DNA of 64,000 nucleotides from Streptomyces malachitofuscus (GTDB taxonomy: Bacteria > Actinomycetota > Actinomycetes > Streptomycetales > Streptomycetaceae), in assembly GCF_014650055.1 (NCBI RefSeq), contig NZ_BMUF01000005.1, forward strand, positions 185,330 to 249,329, in the 5' to 3' direction. Every line of letters starts with the position of its first letter. Within the stretch, counting starts at the first letter, position 1. The notes beneath the pieces are model-generated. The model was not told the origin of the DNA. It searched no databases and worked only from the letters and a program-made list of their open reading frames with translations. A program made the position numbers and the translations under genes. This document shows, one piece after another, positions 25,031 to 34,445 of this stretch.

Positions 25031-27382
25031 TCACCGCGAGGGACCGCCGGGCTCCCCGGTGTTCCGGGGGGCCGGTACCTCGGGCCGCAGCCGGGCGAGC
25101 AGCCGGCGCCGCTCCTCGGCGAAGGCCGGGTCGGCCTGGTAGTCGGAGTGTCCGAGGATCGGCGCGGGCAGCGGATGGGCCTCGGTGCGGCCGTAGGCCA
25201 GGGGGTCCAGGAGCGCGGGGCGGTCCACGTCGGGTCCGGAGTCGCCGGGCAGTCGCATCGGACCGCCGATGGGGTCGGTGTGCCGGTGGAGGTTGCGCCA
25301 GCAGTCGACCTCCTGGTGCAGGAAGCCCAGGGCGTCCGGCCCGAAGTGGGCGGGGAACCAGCGGCCGTAGAGCCGCTCGAGCGGGGAGCCGTAGGTCAGC
25401 AGGGCGACGCGCCTGCGGGTGGAGGGCGTGAGCTGCCAGGCGGCCGCGGCGGCGAGGACGCTGCCCTGGGAGTGGCCCGAGATGACCAGCCTGCCGCCGG
25501 TGGACCGGGTCCAGGTGGCGATCCGCCAGGTCAGATCGGGCACGGCGCGCTCGGCGTAGCAGGGCGGCGCGAAGGGGTGCGCGGCGCGCGGCCAGAAGGT
25601 GCCGACGTCCCACAGGATGCCGATGGTGCGCCGCGCGGAGGCGTCCTTGTAGGCGCGGCGGCCCCAGGTGACGAAGAGTATGAAGCCGAGTCCGATCAGC
25701 CAGGATCCCAGCGCCTGCGCGGTCTCGGCAGCGCCGTGGACGACGGCGTACGAGCCCTGTGCCGCCTCTCCGGGCGTCTTGTCGGTGACGAGGGCGCCGG
25801 CCAGGGCGCCGGCTCCCAGCAGCAGGGTGGCGGCGGAGGTGACGGCGAGGATGCGCGGTCCGCGGTCGGTGAGGGCGGCCATGGCGCGCACGGAGGCGAT
25901 CCGGCGGGTGCGGCCGGGATCGCCCGTCTCGCCGGGGTACTCGCGTTCCACGGCGGCGCATTCCGCGCGGGCGAGCCGCCAGGCGCGCCGGGCGAGCCAG
26001 CCGCAGAGCACCAGCAGCAGGACGAGCAGCGGCGGGATCACGGACGCCTGCCAGGTGAGCAGCACCGGCGGGCCGGGCATCGACGTCCCCGTGCCGTCCA
26101 GCCAGTCGGACACCCGCTGGGAGACACCGCCGGACATCACCCCGCCGAGCGCGCAGGCGAGCATGGCGACGGCCGGTCCGGCCAGGCCCCGCATCGCGGC
26201 GCGCCGGTCCGGGAGGGTGCGGTGCAGGGTGTGGGCGACCCCGGCCAGGACGATCACCAGCAGGCCCTGGGCCAGGGCGAGGGCGCCGAAGGTGGCGTCG
26301 CCCGGCAGCCGGCCCGCGGACTCCCATCCGGGGCGCTCCCACCCGGCGTACACGACGGTGAGCGCGAGCACGAGGAGGCCGGCGAGGGGGAGCCACCGCA
26401 CCAGGCGCCGGTCGAGGCCGCTGTCCAGCCGGCGTTCGCTGCGGCCCCGGCGGCAGACCACCCACACCACGACGCCCGCCCCGGCGGCCAGGACCGCCTC
26501 CAGGAGCACGCCGAGGACGCTCAGGACGGCCGGGCCGCCCGGTTCACGGTCGTACCGGGCGGCCGCGGAGCCGACGGCGGCGGCGACGGTGAGCAGTCCG
26601 GCGGCGGTGTGCGCGGCGCGCAGCCGGGCGACCAGACGCCGGCCGTACCAGAAGCCGGGCCGGCTCAGCGCGGTGGGGCCGCCGTCCTCCTCGGGCTCCG
26701 GGTCATGGGTCATCGGCTGCTGGGACTCGTACGCGCTCCATGTGCGCAGGGACAGGAACCACAGCAGTCCGGTGAGGGCGGTGGGCACCAGCGCGGCGAG
26801 GGCGAGCCGGCGGCCCGGCGGGCTCCACCAGCCGCCGTCGGAGATCTCGGGCGAGAGGAAGCCGAGCCAGGAGTGCCCTTCGGCGCATGCGAGGGTGCCC
26901 GCGCACTGCCATGCCGCCAGGTCGAGGGCGACCTCGCAGGCGGCCGCCACGAGCAGCACCGTCAGGCTCAGTCCGGCCAGCCGCACCAGCAGCCCGTACA
27001 GCCGGACGGTGCGCCTGCGGCCCCGGGCCGTGGGGCGCATCCAGTGGGCGAGGTTGACCACCATGAAGGGGAGCAGCAGCAGCCACAGCGCGCGGGTGCC
27101 GTTGCCGGAGGTGAGGTTGCACCAGACGTAGGCCTCGGGGACGGGTCCCTCGCGACGGCCGGCGCCCCGGCGTTCCGCGTCGGCGTCGTCGGCGCGGCGG
27201 AACACGGCGGCGATGTCGTCACCGGTGATCCGGACCGTACGCGGATCGTCGAGCATCTTCTCGGGGGTGGTGCCGCCCACCCCGTGTACCAGGAGTTCCA
27301 GGGCGGTTCCGGGTTCCCCGGGCGGCCGGGTGCCCGGGGCGTCGGGCCGCTCGGCCGGTCTGTGTCCCTGCGCGCTCTCCAC
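25031..27382 (-). CDS. large multi-pass membrane protein with C-terminal alpha/beta hydrolase
   Basis: 783 aa. The N-terminal ~60 residues contain a short hydrolase-like strand LELLVHGVGGTTPEKML (lipase-type oxyanion region). Nine or so helices lie between residues 95 and 560. The C terminus has VISGHSQGS (nucleophile Ser, ~634), and the catalytic His candidates in HRHTDPIGG and ILGHSDYQ. So the hydrolase fold seems split by membrane helices. GTG 27382, with GGGGGAAG eleven bases upstream. Convergent with the AAA+ fusion gene, ten bases apart. Lipase/esterase activity on envelope lipids is inferred; substrate unknown. Confidence 0.72.
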   Translation of the reverse strand: MESAQGHRPAERPDAPGTRPPGEPGTALELLVHGVGGTTPEKMLDDPRTVRITGDDIAAVFRRADDADAERRGAGRREGPVPEAYVWCNLTSGNGTRALWLLLLPFMVVNLAHWMRPTARGRRRTVRLYGLLVRLAGLSLTVLLVAAACEVALDLAAWQCAGTLACAEGHSWLGFLSPEISDGGWWSPPGRRLALAALVPTALTGLLWFLSLRTWSAYESQQPMTHDPEPEEDGGPTALSRPGFWYGRRLVARLRAAHTAAGLLTVAAAVGSAAARYDREPGGPAVLSVLGVLLEAVLAAGAGVVVWVVCRRGRSERRLDSGLDRRLVRWLPLAGLLVLALTVVYAGWERPGWESAGRLPGDATFGALALAQGLLVIVLAGVAHTLHRTLPDRRAAMRGLAGPAVAMLACALGGVMSGGVSQRVSDWLDGTGTSMPGPPVLLTWQASVIPPLLVLLLVLCGWLARRAWRLARAECAAVEREYPGETGDPGRTRRIASVRAMAALTDRGPRILAVTSAATLLLGAGALAGALVTDKTPGEAAQGSYAVVHGAAETAQALGSWLIGLGFILFVTWGRRAYKDASARRTIGILWDVGTFWPRAAHPFAPPCYAERAVPDLTWRIATWTRSTGGRLVISGHSQGSVLAAAAAWQLTPSTRRRVALLTYGSPLERLYGRWFPAHFGPDALGFLHQEVDCWRNLHRHTDPIGGPMRLPGDSGPDVDRPALLDPLAYGRTEAHPLPAPILGHSDYQADPAFAEERRRLLARLRPEVPAPRNTGEPGGPSR

Positions 27383-27671
27383 CGATCAGCACTTCCCCCG
27401 TGACGCCCCGTCGGTTCCGTCCGTACGGTCGAAGGATCTCCCGCGCCGGAACGGCTCGCATCTCTCGTCACCCAATCTCCCCGATCTGTGCGACGGGCAA
27501 GCACCCTTTGCGTATCAGTGACATGTGCGCGGCGAGCCACCGGTGGCGCCGTCCGGGACACGGCATGCGAGGATGGGACGTCCGCGCACCGGTGCCGGGA
27601 GGGGATCCGCTCGTCGCGGCGGGTGCGCGAGGCGTGTCGGACGGCTGTGCGGCGAAAGGACCGGAGCGTAC

Positions 27672-28511
27672 GTGAGCGAGAATCAGAACCTGCTCGCGGA
27701 GCAGCGACGCACCCTGATCCTCGACGAGGTCCGGCGCCGGGGCGGCGTCCGGGTCAACGAGCTGACCCGCAAGCTGGGCGTATCGGACATGACGGTCCGC
27801 CGCGATCTCGACGCGCTGGCCCGGCAGGGTGTGCTGGAGAAGGTGCACGGCGGTGCGGTGCCGGTGGTCGAGGCGAGCACGCACGAACCCGGGTTCGAAG
27901 CCAAGTCCGGCCTGGAGCTGAGTGCCAAGGAGGACATCGCGCGGGCGGCGGCCGAGCTGGTCTCCCCGGGTGCGGCGATCGCGCTGTCCGGTGGTACGAC
28001 GACGTTCGCGCTGGCGCACCGGCTGGTCGACGTCTCCGATCTCACGGTGGTCACCAACTCGGTGCGGGTGGCCGACGTCTTCCACACGGCGCAGCGCACC
28101 GCCGGGCCCCGGCAGGGCGCGGCCACGGTCGTCCTGACGGGCGGTGTGCGCACGCCGTCCGACTCGCTGGTGGGACCGGTGGCCGACCAGGCGATCGCGG
28201 CGCTCCACTTCGATCTGCTGTTCCTCGGGGTGCACGGGATATCGGTCGAGGCGGGCCTGTCGACGCCGAACCTCGCGGAGGCCGAGACCAACCGGCGGCT
28301 GGTGCAGTCGGCCCGTCGCGTGGTGGTGGTCGCCGACCACACCAAGTGGGGGACGGTGGGGCTGAGTTCGTTCGCCTCCCTGGACCAGGTCGACACCCTC
28401 GTCACGGACTCCGGGCTGCCCGCGGAGGCACGTGCGGAGGTGTCCGAGCGTCTGCGGCACCTGGTGGTGGCGGGCGAGCCCGAGGGCTCCGCGGAGGCCG
28501 CCGAGGTGTGA
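27672..28511 (+). CDS. DeoR-family transcriptional repressor
   Basis: 279 aa. N-terminal winged helix typical of DeoR (QRRTLILDEVRRRGGVRVNELTRKLGVSDMTVRRDLDAL) with HGGAVPV hinge, then the DeoR C-terminal sugar-phosphate sensor fold (GAAIALSGGTTTFALAHRL, VVTNSVRVA, VVLTGGVRTPSDSLVGP, FLGVHGISVEAGLSTPN, VVVVADHTKWG). Sensor motifs are intact, so it probably binds a phosphosugar. GTG 27672 with CCGGAG six bases before. No obvious sugar operon adjoins; its 5' gap (27383-27671) holds no gene and presumably the regulated promoters. Confidence 0.88.
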   Translation: MSENQNLLAEQRRTLILDEVRRRGGVRVNELTRKLGVSDMTVRRDLDALARQGVLEKVHGGAVPVVEASTHEPGFEAKSGLELSAKEDIARAAAELVSPGAAIALSGGTTTFALAHRLVDVSDLTVVTNSVRVADVFHTAQRTAGPRQGAATVVLTGGVRTPSDSLVGPVADQAIAALHFDLLFLGVHGISVEAGLSTPNLAEAETNRRLVQSARRVVVVADHTKWGTVGLSSFASLDQVDTLVTDSGLPAEARAEVSERLRHLVVAGEPEGSAEAAEV

Positions 28512-28586
28512 CCGCACGCCGGCGCGACCCGTCCCGAACGCCACCCGCTCGTCCGGAAGTCGGCATCCGTCAAGGGGGATACGTCC

Positions 28587-29057
28587 ATGGCCCACCGTCT
28601 GCGCCCCGTGGGGCACGAGTTCGCCGGGGCCGCGCCCGTGCGTCTGGTCTTCGGCCGGGAGATCTCCGCCGCGCCGGAGGCGGTTTTCCGCGCGCTGGCC
28701 GAGGACGTGACCGGCTGGCCGCAGTGGTTCGGATCGGTCACGCTGGCCCGTCCCCTCGACGGGGGCGCGGGGCGGGAGATCCGCCTGAGGGGCGGAGCCC
28801 GGTTCCGCGAGACCGTCCTGGTGGCGGAGGCGCCCCAGGTGTACGCCTATCGCGTCGACGTGACCAATGTGCCCGGTGTCCGTGCCATGGTCGAGGAGTG
28901 GCGGCTCGCGCCGGCCGGAGCGGGGACGCGTGTGCGGTGGACGATGGCGGCCGACGGCACGACGCCGTTCCGGCTGGCCCTCAGGGCCGCCCGGCCGGGG
29001 CTGGGGCGGGCCTTCCGCTCCGCGGTGACCTCACTGGACGGCCGGCTCGCGGGATAG
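28587..29057 (+). CDS. SRPBCC family protein (polyketide cyclase/dehydrase-like)
   Basis: 156 aa of START/Bet v1 (helix-grip) fold: [31 protein letters not shown] at the N terminus, then beta strands with [18 protein letters not shown] and a C-terminal helix. Such proteins bind lipophilic ligands. ATG 28587 has AAGGGGGA eight bases upstream. Its last 27 bases overlap the 3' end of the convergent PLP-enzyme gene, an antisense overlap. Ligand and pathway unknown. Confidence 0.8.
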   Translation: MAHRLRPVGHEFAGAAPVRLVFGREISAAPEAVFRALAEDVTGWPQWFGSVTLARPLDGGAGREIRLRGGARFRETVLVAEAPQVYAYRVDVTNVPGVRAMVEEWRLAPAGAGTRVRWTMAADGTTPFRLALRAARPGLGRAFRSAVTSLDGRLAG

Positions 29058-30185
29058 TTCCCCGCCGGGCCAGACGCCGGTCCGCAGCAGGGACTCGATC
29101 GCGTCCGTGTAGGGCGCGATGTCCAGGCCCTGCGCGGCCAGCCAGGCGTCCGAGTAGTACTTGTCCAGGTACCGGTCCCCCGGGTCGCACAGCAGCGTCA
29201 CGACGCTCCCGCGCCGTCCCTGCGCGACCATCTCCGCGACGAGCTTCAGGGCGCTCCACAGCCCGGTGCCGGTGGAGCCGCCCGCCTTGCGGCCGATGAC
29301 CCCCTCAAGGGCCCGCACGGCGGCGACACTGGCCGCGTCGGGCACCTTCATCATCCGGTCGATCGCGCCGGGCACGAAGCTCGGCTCCATCCGGGGGCGT
29401 CCGATGCCCTCGATGCGGGAGGCGCTGTCACAGGCGACGTCGGGATCACCGGCGGTCCAGCCCTGGAAGAAGCACGAGTTCTCCGGGTCGGCGACACAGA
29501 TGCGGGTGTCGTACTGCATGTAGTGGACGTAGCGTGCCAGGGTCGCCGAGGTGCCGCCGGTGCCGGCCGTGGCGACGATCCACGCCGGTTCCGGGAACCG
29601 TTCCGACCGCAGCTGGCGGAAGATCGATTCGGCGATGTTGTTGTTGCCCCGCCAGTCCGTGGCCCGTTCGGCGTAGGTGAACTGGTCCATGTAGTGGCCG
29701 CCGGTCTCCGCCGCGAGAGCGGCGGAGGCCTCGTACATCGTGCGGGGGTCGTCCACGAAGTGGCACCGGCCGCCGTGGAACTCGATCAGGCGGCACTTCT
29801 CGGCGCTCGTCGTGCGCGGCATGACCGCGATGAAGGGCACGCCGATCAGCTTCGCGAAGTACGCCTCGGACACGGCCGTCGAGCCGCTGGACGCCTCGAT
29901 CACCGGGCGGCCCGGACGGATCCAGCCATTGCACAGCCCGTACAGGAAGAGCGAACGCGCCAGCCGGTGCTTGAGGCTGCCTGTCGGGTGGGTGGACTCG
30001 TCCTTCAGATAGAGGTCGATGCCCCACCGCTCGGGCAGCGGGAAGAGCAGCAGATGGGTGTCGGCCGAGCGGTTGGCGTCGGCCTGGACCCTGCGGACGG
30101 CCTCTTTCAGCCAGCCTCGGTAGGCCGGGTCGCTGTGGTCGACGTCGAGGGTGGCGCCGGTCAGGGTTTGGTGGGGAGTGCTCAC
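29031..30185 (-). CDS. cds1: PLP-dependent cysteine desulfhydrase/cysteine synthase family (Cds1-like)
   Basis: 384 aa of fold type II. The PLP lysine sits in [24 protein letters not shown], followed by the substrate loop ASSGSTAV and the phosphate-binding [16 protein letters not shown]. The sequence resembles mycobacterial L-cysteine desulfhydrase Cds1 more than biosynthetic CysK/CysM. Expected reaction: L-cysteine to pyruvate, ammonia and sulfide. GTG 30185 with AAGGAG eight bases upstream. Convergent overlap of 27 bases with the SRPBCC gene. An actual cysteine synthase activity is not excluded. Confidence 0.82.
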   Translation of the reverse strand: MSTPHQTLTGATLDVDHSDPAYRGWLKEAVRRVQADANRSADTHLLLFPLPERWGIDLYLKDESTHPTGSLKHRLARSLFLYGLCNGWIRPGRPVIEASSGSTAVSEAYFAKLIGVPFIAVMPRTTSAEKCRLIEFHGGRCHFVDDPRTMYEASAALAAETGGHYMDQFTYAERATDWRGNNNIAESIFRQLRSERFPEPAWIVATAGTGGTSATLARYVHYMQYDTRICVADPENSCFFQGWTAGDPDVACDSASRIEGIGRPRMEPSFVPGAIDRMMKVPDAASVAAVRALEGVIGRKAGGSTGTGLWSALKLVAEMVAQGRRGSVVTLLCDPGDRYLDKYYSDAWLAAQGLDIAPYTDAIESLLRTGVWPGGELSREPAVQ

Positions 30186-30505
30186 GACAGGGCTCCTTAC
30201 GCTGAGCGCCGACGGCGTCCCGCGCGGCCGGTACACCGATCATAAGCACCATCCGCACCACCTCTCACCTGCATAAACAGTTCTTTGGGAGGCCCAAAGG
30301 CACCCCTGGGGCCGGGGGCGCGGGGGCGCAGGGGCGCATTGGCGCGAGTGCTCCACGCGCCCTGGGGAAGGGGGGCGCGTGTACTGGTGCTCGGCGGCGG
30401 GTGCGGGCAGACTGCACCGGCGGGAGCAAGGGCACACTGGATCTGGCAGGAGCCGGCCCGCGGAGCACGGTCCGGCACACCGACGCACACGAGGGGGCGG
30501 GTGGC
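30186..30505. other. intergenic region with hairpin and GGGGCGC runs
   Basis: 320 bases without a gene, between divergent start codons. It holds the perfect hairpin at 30283-30299 and, at about 30308-30345, repeated GGGGGCGC-type units. Promoters for both flanking genes must lie here, but I could not place -10/-35 boxes with confidence. Confidence 0.6.
30283..30299. promoter_or_regulatory. perfect inverted repeat CTTTGGG-N3-CCCAAAG
   Basis: Seven-bp arms with the spacer AGG, about 98 bases upstream of the cds1-like start. AT content is locally high compared with the surroundings. It could be a repressor operator for cds1; no terminator role is expected between divergent genes. Confidence 0.4.
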
Positions 30506-30829
30506 ATGGCGGAGCCGGAGTTCACGGCCACGGGCGTGCGGATCGGCAAACGGCTGCGGTCACTCACCCGGGCCGGCCAGGTCCGGATCAGCGAGGGCCG
30601 GCTGGAGTTGCTCACCAGCTACGGCAGCGAGATAGACAGCGCACCGGTGCAGGCGGTGCGCGCGACCAGGCCGTGGTTCGCGCCCGAGGACCGGGCGTTG
30701 GCGGATCTCAACGGCAACCGGTACCTGCTCACCCTCGGCGACCACGATCCCGCTCCGGGGGAATCCGGGCCACCGGCCGCCCGCCGTTTCATCGAAGCCG
30801 TCCGCCGGGCCGCGGGGCGCGGCGCCTGA
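30506..30829 (+). CDS. hypothetical protein, 107 aa
   Basis: Not recognised. A soluble, basic protein: MAEPEFTATGVRIGKRLRSLTRAGQVRISEGRLELLTSYG..., then VQAVRATRPWFAPEDRALADLNGNRYLLTLGDHD and a C-terminal helix RRFIEAVRRAA. The strand-rich pattern resembles a small PH-like or transcription-accessory fold. ATG 30506 has GAGGGGG eight bases upstream and codon use matches neighbours. It precedes the RsbW-like gene by ~180 bases. Confidence 0.65.
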   Translation: MAEPEFTATGVRIGKRLRSLTRAGQVRISEGRLELLTSYGSEIDSAPVQAVRATRPWFAPEDRALADLNGNRYLLTLGDHDPAPGESGPPAARRFIEAVRRAAGRGA

Positions 30830-31012
30830 GATGTCCGCGAGTTGCGCCACCTTATCCGCTGCGTCACGCTGGTCTCACGTCACTCTGGGTCTACCGGCGA
30901 TAACGCTGCGAACCAGCCCGCCGGCCACGACAGCAGGCGGCCGCGTCACGCAGGCGACCTGCTGGATCCGAACTCCGTGTTCTTCCGGACCTCACGTCGG
31001 GGAGTCGCAGCC

Positions 31013-31558
31013 GTGATCAGTCACCCAAGCAGGCACTGCACGGTGGAGCTCCAAGCCCTGCCGTCGCGGATCGGCCAGGTCCGCAGAATCGTATCTGCGC
31101 AGTTGCGCTACTGGCATATGGATTCGCTGATAGACCGGGCCTCGCTCGGTGTGACAGAGCTGTTGTCCAATGTCCACCGGCATGCGCAGCCCGACAAGAC
31201 GTGCACCGTAGAGATGGAGCTGCTGATCGACCGGCTCAAGGTCTCAGTGTACGACCATGATCCGCGCCTTCCTGTCGTGGCGGACGCCGGGCCGCTCGCC
31301 ACGTGTGGGCGGGGGCTGGCGATGGTGGCCGCGATGAGCGAGAGCTGGGGTGCGGTGCCGGACGGGGAGTCCGGCAAGGTCGTGTGGTTCACGCTGCCCG
31401 CACCGGGCGAGACGGCGCCGGCGGCGTGGGGGCGGCGGCCGCGGCTCACGGCCGTCGAGCCGGCCGATCCCCGGTTCACGGAGGTCGCGCTCGTCGAGCA
31501 CGGGTTGGACAGCCGCGAACCCGAACGTGCGCCGGCGCGGACGACCGTGCCGGGCTGA
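31013..31558 (+). CDS. ATP-binding protein, RsbW/SpoIIAB-like HATPase
   Basis: 181 aa with a GHKL ATPase domain: N-box LGVTELLSNVHRHA (Glu/Asn/His), G1 VYDHDPRLPV and G2 CGRGLAMVAAMS. It lacks the phospho-acceptor domain of histidine kinases, as in the many Streptomyces anti-sigma-like ATPases. Such proteins phosphorylate an anti-anti-sigma partner; none is adjacent. GTG 31013 chosen because GGGGAG lies eight bases before it and the domain starts soon after; the frame is open further upstream. The C terminus is a disordered tail. Confidence 0.82.
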   Translation: MISHPSRHCTVELQALPSRIGQVRRIVSAQLRYWHMDSLIDRASLGVTELLSNVHRHAQPDKTCTVEMELLIDRLKVSVYDHDPRLPVVADAGPLATCGRGLAMVAAMSESWGAVPDGESGKVVWFTLPAPGETAPAAWGRRPRLTAVEPADPRFTEVALVEHGLDSREPERAPARTTVPG

Positions 31559-31587
31559 GCAACTCGGTTGCCTGTACGCGGTGTCAG

Positions 31588-31678
31588 GCGGGCCGGGGGT
31601 GGGTTGCGCCCCCGGCGCCGGCGAGTGGCTCCGCGTCGGTGTGGGCCGGGGGGTGTTCGCGCAGCCCGGCGCTTGCGG
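31588..31678 (+). repeat. intergenic repeat element, copy A
   Basis: Within the 325-base gap 31559-31883, which has no credible gene. It contains GCGGGCCGGGGGTGGG (31588-31603) and CCGGCGCTTGCGG (31666-31678), both of which recur in the same order in the gap near 48926-48962, suggesting a dispersed intergenic element. Confidence 0.5.
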
Positions 31679-31842
31679 GGTGCCGTCGCGCCCACCCTCC
31701 CCCATCGCCCCAGCGGCACGACTGCCCGCGGAGACGCGGGAGGGGGTCGGGTGGGGGTGTTCGCCCGCAGTGGCTGGCGCGTCCGCACCGTCCACCCCCA
31801 CCGACAAGCCCCATCGCGCCAGTCCGAGGACGGACACCCCCG

Positions 31843-31878
31843 CCCCGCCCCCGCACCACCCACCCACCGTGGGCGGGG
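31843..31878 (-). terminator. putative terminator of the ABC operon
   Basis: CCCCGCCC (31843-31850) pairs with GGGCGGGG (31871-31878) across a 20-base loop, five bases beyond the stop codon of the FtsX-type permease gene on the minus strand. Confidence 0.4.
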
Positions 31879-31883
31879 AACCG

Positions 31884-34445
31884 TCACTCCGTGGATATGG
31901 CCTGGAGGGGATTCAGCCGGGCCGCTCGGCCGGCCGGGCGCAGGCCCGCGAGTGCGCCCGCGGCAAGGCCCACCAGGGCCACCACGCCGAGCTGCACGGG
32001 CGGCATCGCGAAGGCGAAGGCACTGTCGCTCGCGCCGTCGGAGGCCTCCACCAGGACCCAGCCGAGGAAGGCACCCAGCGCCAGTCCGCCCGCGGTGCCG
32101 AAGGCGGCGACCAGGACAGACTCCCAGCGGACCATGGCCCGCACCTGGGACCGGGTCTGGCCGACGGCCCTCAGCAGCCCCAGTTCCCGGGTGCGTTCGT
32201 GGATCGCCAGGGTCAGGGTGTTGGCGATGCCGAGGAGCGCGATGAGCACGGCCAGGGCGAGCAGCGCGTAGACCAGGGTGAGCATCATGTCGATGCCGCC
32301 CGCCGCGGACCGGGCGTACTCGTCGCGGGTCTGCACCTCGGGGTTGCCGTGGCCGTCGGCGACGCGCTGCACCGCGGCCTTGCCGGCGTCCGTGGCCACA
32401 CCGTCCGCGAAGGTGACGGCGACCAGGGTGTCGGCGTCCTGCGTACGGTGCGGCGCCCACGCCTCGCGGGTGATGACGTAGTAACCCGCGAGTTCGGACC
32501 GCCCGTACACCGCGCGGACCGTGAACGCCCGCCGCTCGCCGTCGGTGAACGTGAGCCGGGTCGTGTCTCCGGGAGCCACGCCCAGCCGGTCGGCCTCCTG
32601 CGCGGTGACGGCGATGCCGTCCGTCCCCAGTGCCTCCAGCGAACCGGTGACCTCGCCGAGGTCGAAGGTGCGCTGCAGCGCGACCGGGTCGGTGACGGTC
32701 AACGCCCGTCCCGCGCCTTCGACTTCGGCGACGCCCCGGCCCAGCCCGACGGCGGTGTCCACCTCGGGCAGCTCCGCCACGGCCCCGGCCAGCCGCGGGC
32801 TCAGCCCGCTGCCGCCCGCCCCGAAGGACGGTGCGCCGACCGCGACGTCTCCCGCGAAGGACTGTGAGACCGTCCGGTCCATCGTGGCCTTCAGCGAGGC
32901 GCCGAACACCGTGAACAGCGACACCACGGCGACGCCGATCATCAGGGCGCTCGCGGTGGCCGCCGTCCGCTTCGGGCTGCGCAGGGCGTTGCGCCGGGCC
33001 AGCGATCCGGTGACGCCGCGCAGCCGGTCGAGCGGACCGCCGAGGACCCGGACGGCCGTGGTGGAGGCGACGGGACCGAGTACGACGAACGAGAGCAGAG
33101 CCAGGACGGCGCCGGTTCCGGCCAGCCGGACGGACGGGATCACCAGGACACCCGAGAGGGTGACCACGACGGCCAGGACCGCAAGGCCGGCGCCGGTGAC
33201 CGCCCGGGTGCGCGAGGCGCCGGAGGTGTCGACGGCCGTCTCCCGCAGCGCGGCCAGCGGTGCGGTGTGCCCCGCGCGCACGGCGGGGAGCAGGGCGGAG
33301 CCCAGACAGACCACGACGCCCACCGCGAGGGGAAGCAGCAGGGACACCGCGCCGATGACCAGCGCTCCCTCTGGGAAGGGGAAGCCGATCGCCGGGAAGA
33401 GCGCCTGGAGGGCCGCCGCGATCCCGATGCCGCCCGCCAGTCCGGCCGCGGAGGCGGTCACCGCGACCGCGCCCGCCTCGACCAGCGTGGCCGCCGTGAC
33501 CTGCCGGCGCGAGGCACCCAGCGCCCGCAGCAGGGCGTTCTCACGGGTGCGCTGGGCCACGACGATCGCGAAGGTGTTGTGGATGGAGAAGGTCGCCACC
33601 AGCAGGGCGACACCGGAGAACACCAGCAGGAACAGCGTGAAGACGCTCAGGAACTGGCCGGAGATCATCTCGTTGTTCTCCTCGGCCGACTCCTGACCGG
33701 TGATGGCTTCGACCCCCTGGGGCAGCACGGGAGCCAGCCGGTCGACCAGTTCCTCCTGGCTCACACCGGGTCCGGCCCGTACCAGGATGCCCGCGGCTCC
33801 GCCGGGCCGGGCCGTGAGGTACTTCTCCGCGTCGGCGCGGGTCATGCCAGTGAAGGTCACCTGTGCCATGCCGTCCTCGCCGCCGAAGGTGGCGAGGCCG
33901 ACGACGGTCACCTCGACCGGGTCGGGGGTGTGCAGCACGGTCGTGTCACCGATCCCCAGGCCGCCCCGCTCGGCCGTGCCGCGGTTCACCACGACCTCCC
34001 CGGGCTGCTGCGGAGCACGGCCCTCGGCGAGGCGGTAGGGGTTGAGTTCGGGGTCGTCGATCCAGTTGCCGGCGAGGGTGGGCGGGCCCTGGCCGCCGAT
34101 CGGCTCGCCGTCGGCGCCGACGAGCTGGCCGGCGCCCTGGATGTCGGGGGCGGCGGCCGCGACGCCCGGGACGCGCTCGACGGTGCGCACCAGGTCCGCG
34201 TCGACCGGCTGCCGCACGCCCTGGGTGTCCCCGGGGGTGGTGATGGCGTCGGCGCTGCGGACGACGGCGTCGGTGCCACGGGCCGCGTTGCCGAACATGG
34301 TGTCGAAGCTCGCGCGCAGTGTGTCACCCATGACGAGGGTCCCGGCCAGGAAGGCCACCCCCAGGAACACGGCGAGGAAGGTCCCGGCGAAGCGACGCTT
34401 GTGGGCGCGCAGGGAGGCCGCGCTCAGGCGTACGGAGGTGTTCAT
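31884..34445 (-). CDS. FtsX/MacB-type ABC transporter permease
   Basis: 853 aa with the duplicated permease layout: one N-terminal helix after the basic start MNTSVRLSAASLRAHKRRF, a MacB-like periplasmic domain, three helices ending near residue 400 (FSIHNTFAIVVAQRTRENALLRALGASRRQ is the conserved FtsX coupling segment), a further helix pair, a second periplasmic domain, and a terminal FtsX domain (IANTLTLAIHERTRELGLLRAVGQTRSQ). The ATG overlaps the upstream ATPase stop by four bases (ATGA). Exports lipoprotein, peptide or antibiotic-like substrates; the exact one is unknown. Confidence 0.9.
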   Translation of the reverse strand: MNTSVRLSAASLRAHKRRFAGTFLAVFLGVAFLAGTLVMGDTLRASFDTMFGNAARGTDAVVRSADAITTPGDTQGVRQPVDADLVRTVERVPGVAAAAPDIQGAGQLVGADGEPIGGQGPPTLAGNWIDDPELNPYRLAEGRAPQQPGEVVVNRGTAERGGLGIGDTTVLHTPDPVEVTVVGLATFGGEDGMAQVTFTGMTRADAEKYLTARPGGAAGILVRAGPGVSQEELVDRLAPVLPQGVEAITGQESAEENNEMISGQFLSVFTLFLLVFSGVALLVATFSIHNTFAIVVAQRTRENALLRALGASRRQVTAATLVEAGAVAVTASAAGLAGGIGIAAALQALFPAIGFPFPEGALVIGAVSLLLPLAVGVVVCLGSALLPAVRAGHTAPLAALRETAVDTSGASRTRAVTGAGLAVLAVVVTLSGVLVIPSVRLAGTGAVLALLSFVVLGPVASTTAVRVLGGPLDRLRGVTGSLARRNALRSPKRTAATASALMIGVAVVSLFTVFGASLKATMDRTVSQSFAGDVAVGAPSFGAGGSGLSPRLAGAVAELPEVDTAVGLGRGVAEVEGAGRALTVTDPVALQRTFDLGEVTGSLEALGTDGIAVTAQEADRLGVAPGDTTRLTFTDGERRAFTVRAVYGRSELAGYYVITREAWAPHRTQDADTLVAVTFADGVATDAGKAAVQRVADGHGNPEVQTRDEYARSAAGGIDMMLTLVYALLALAVLIALLGIANTLTLAIHERTRELGLLRAVGQTRSQVRAMVRWESVLVAAFGTAGGLALGAFLGWVLVEASDGASDSAFAFAMPPVQLGVVALVGLAAGALAGLRPAGRAARLNPLQAISTE

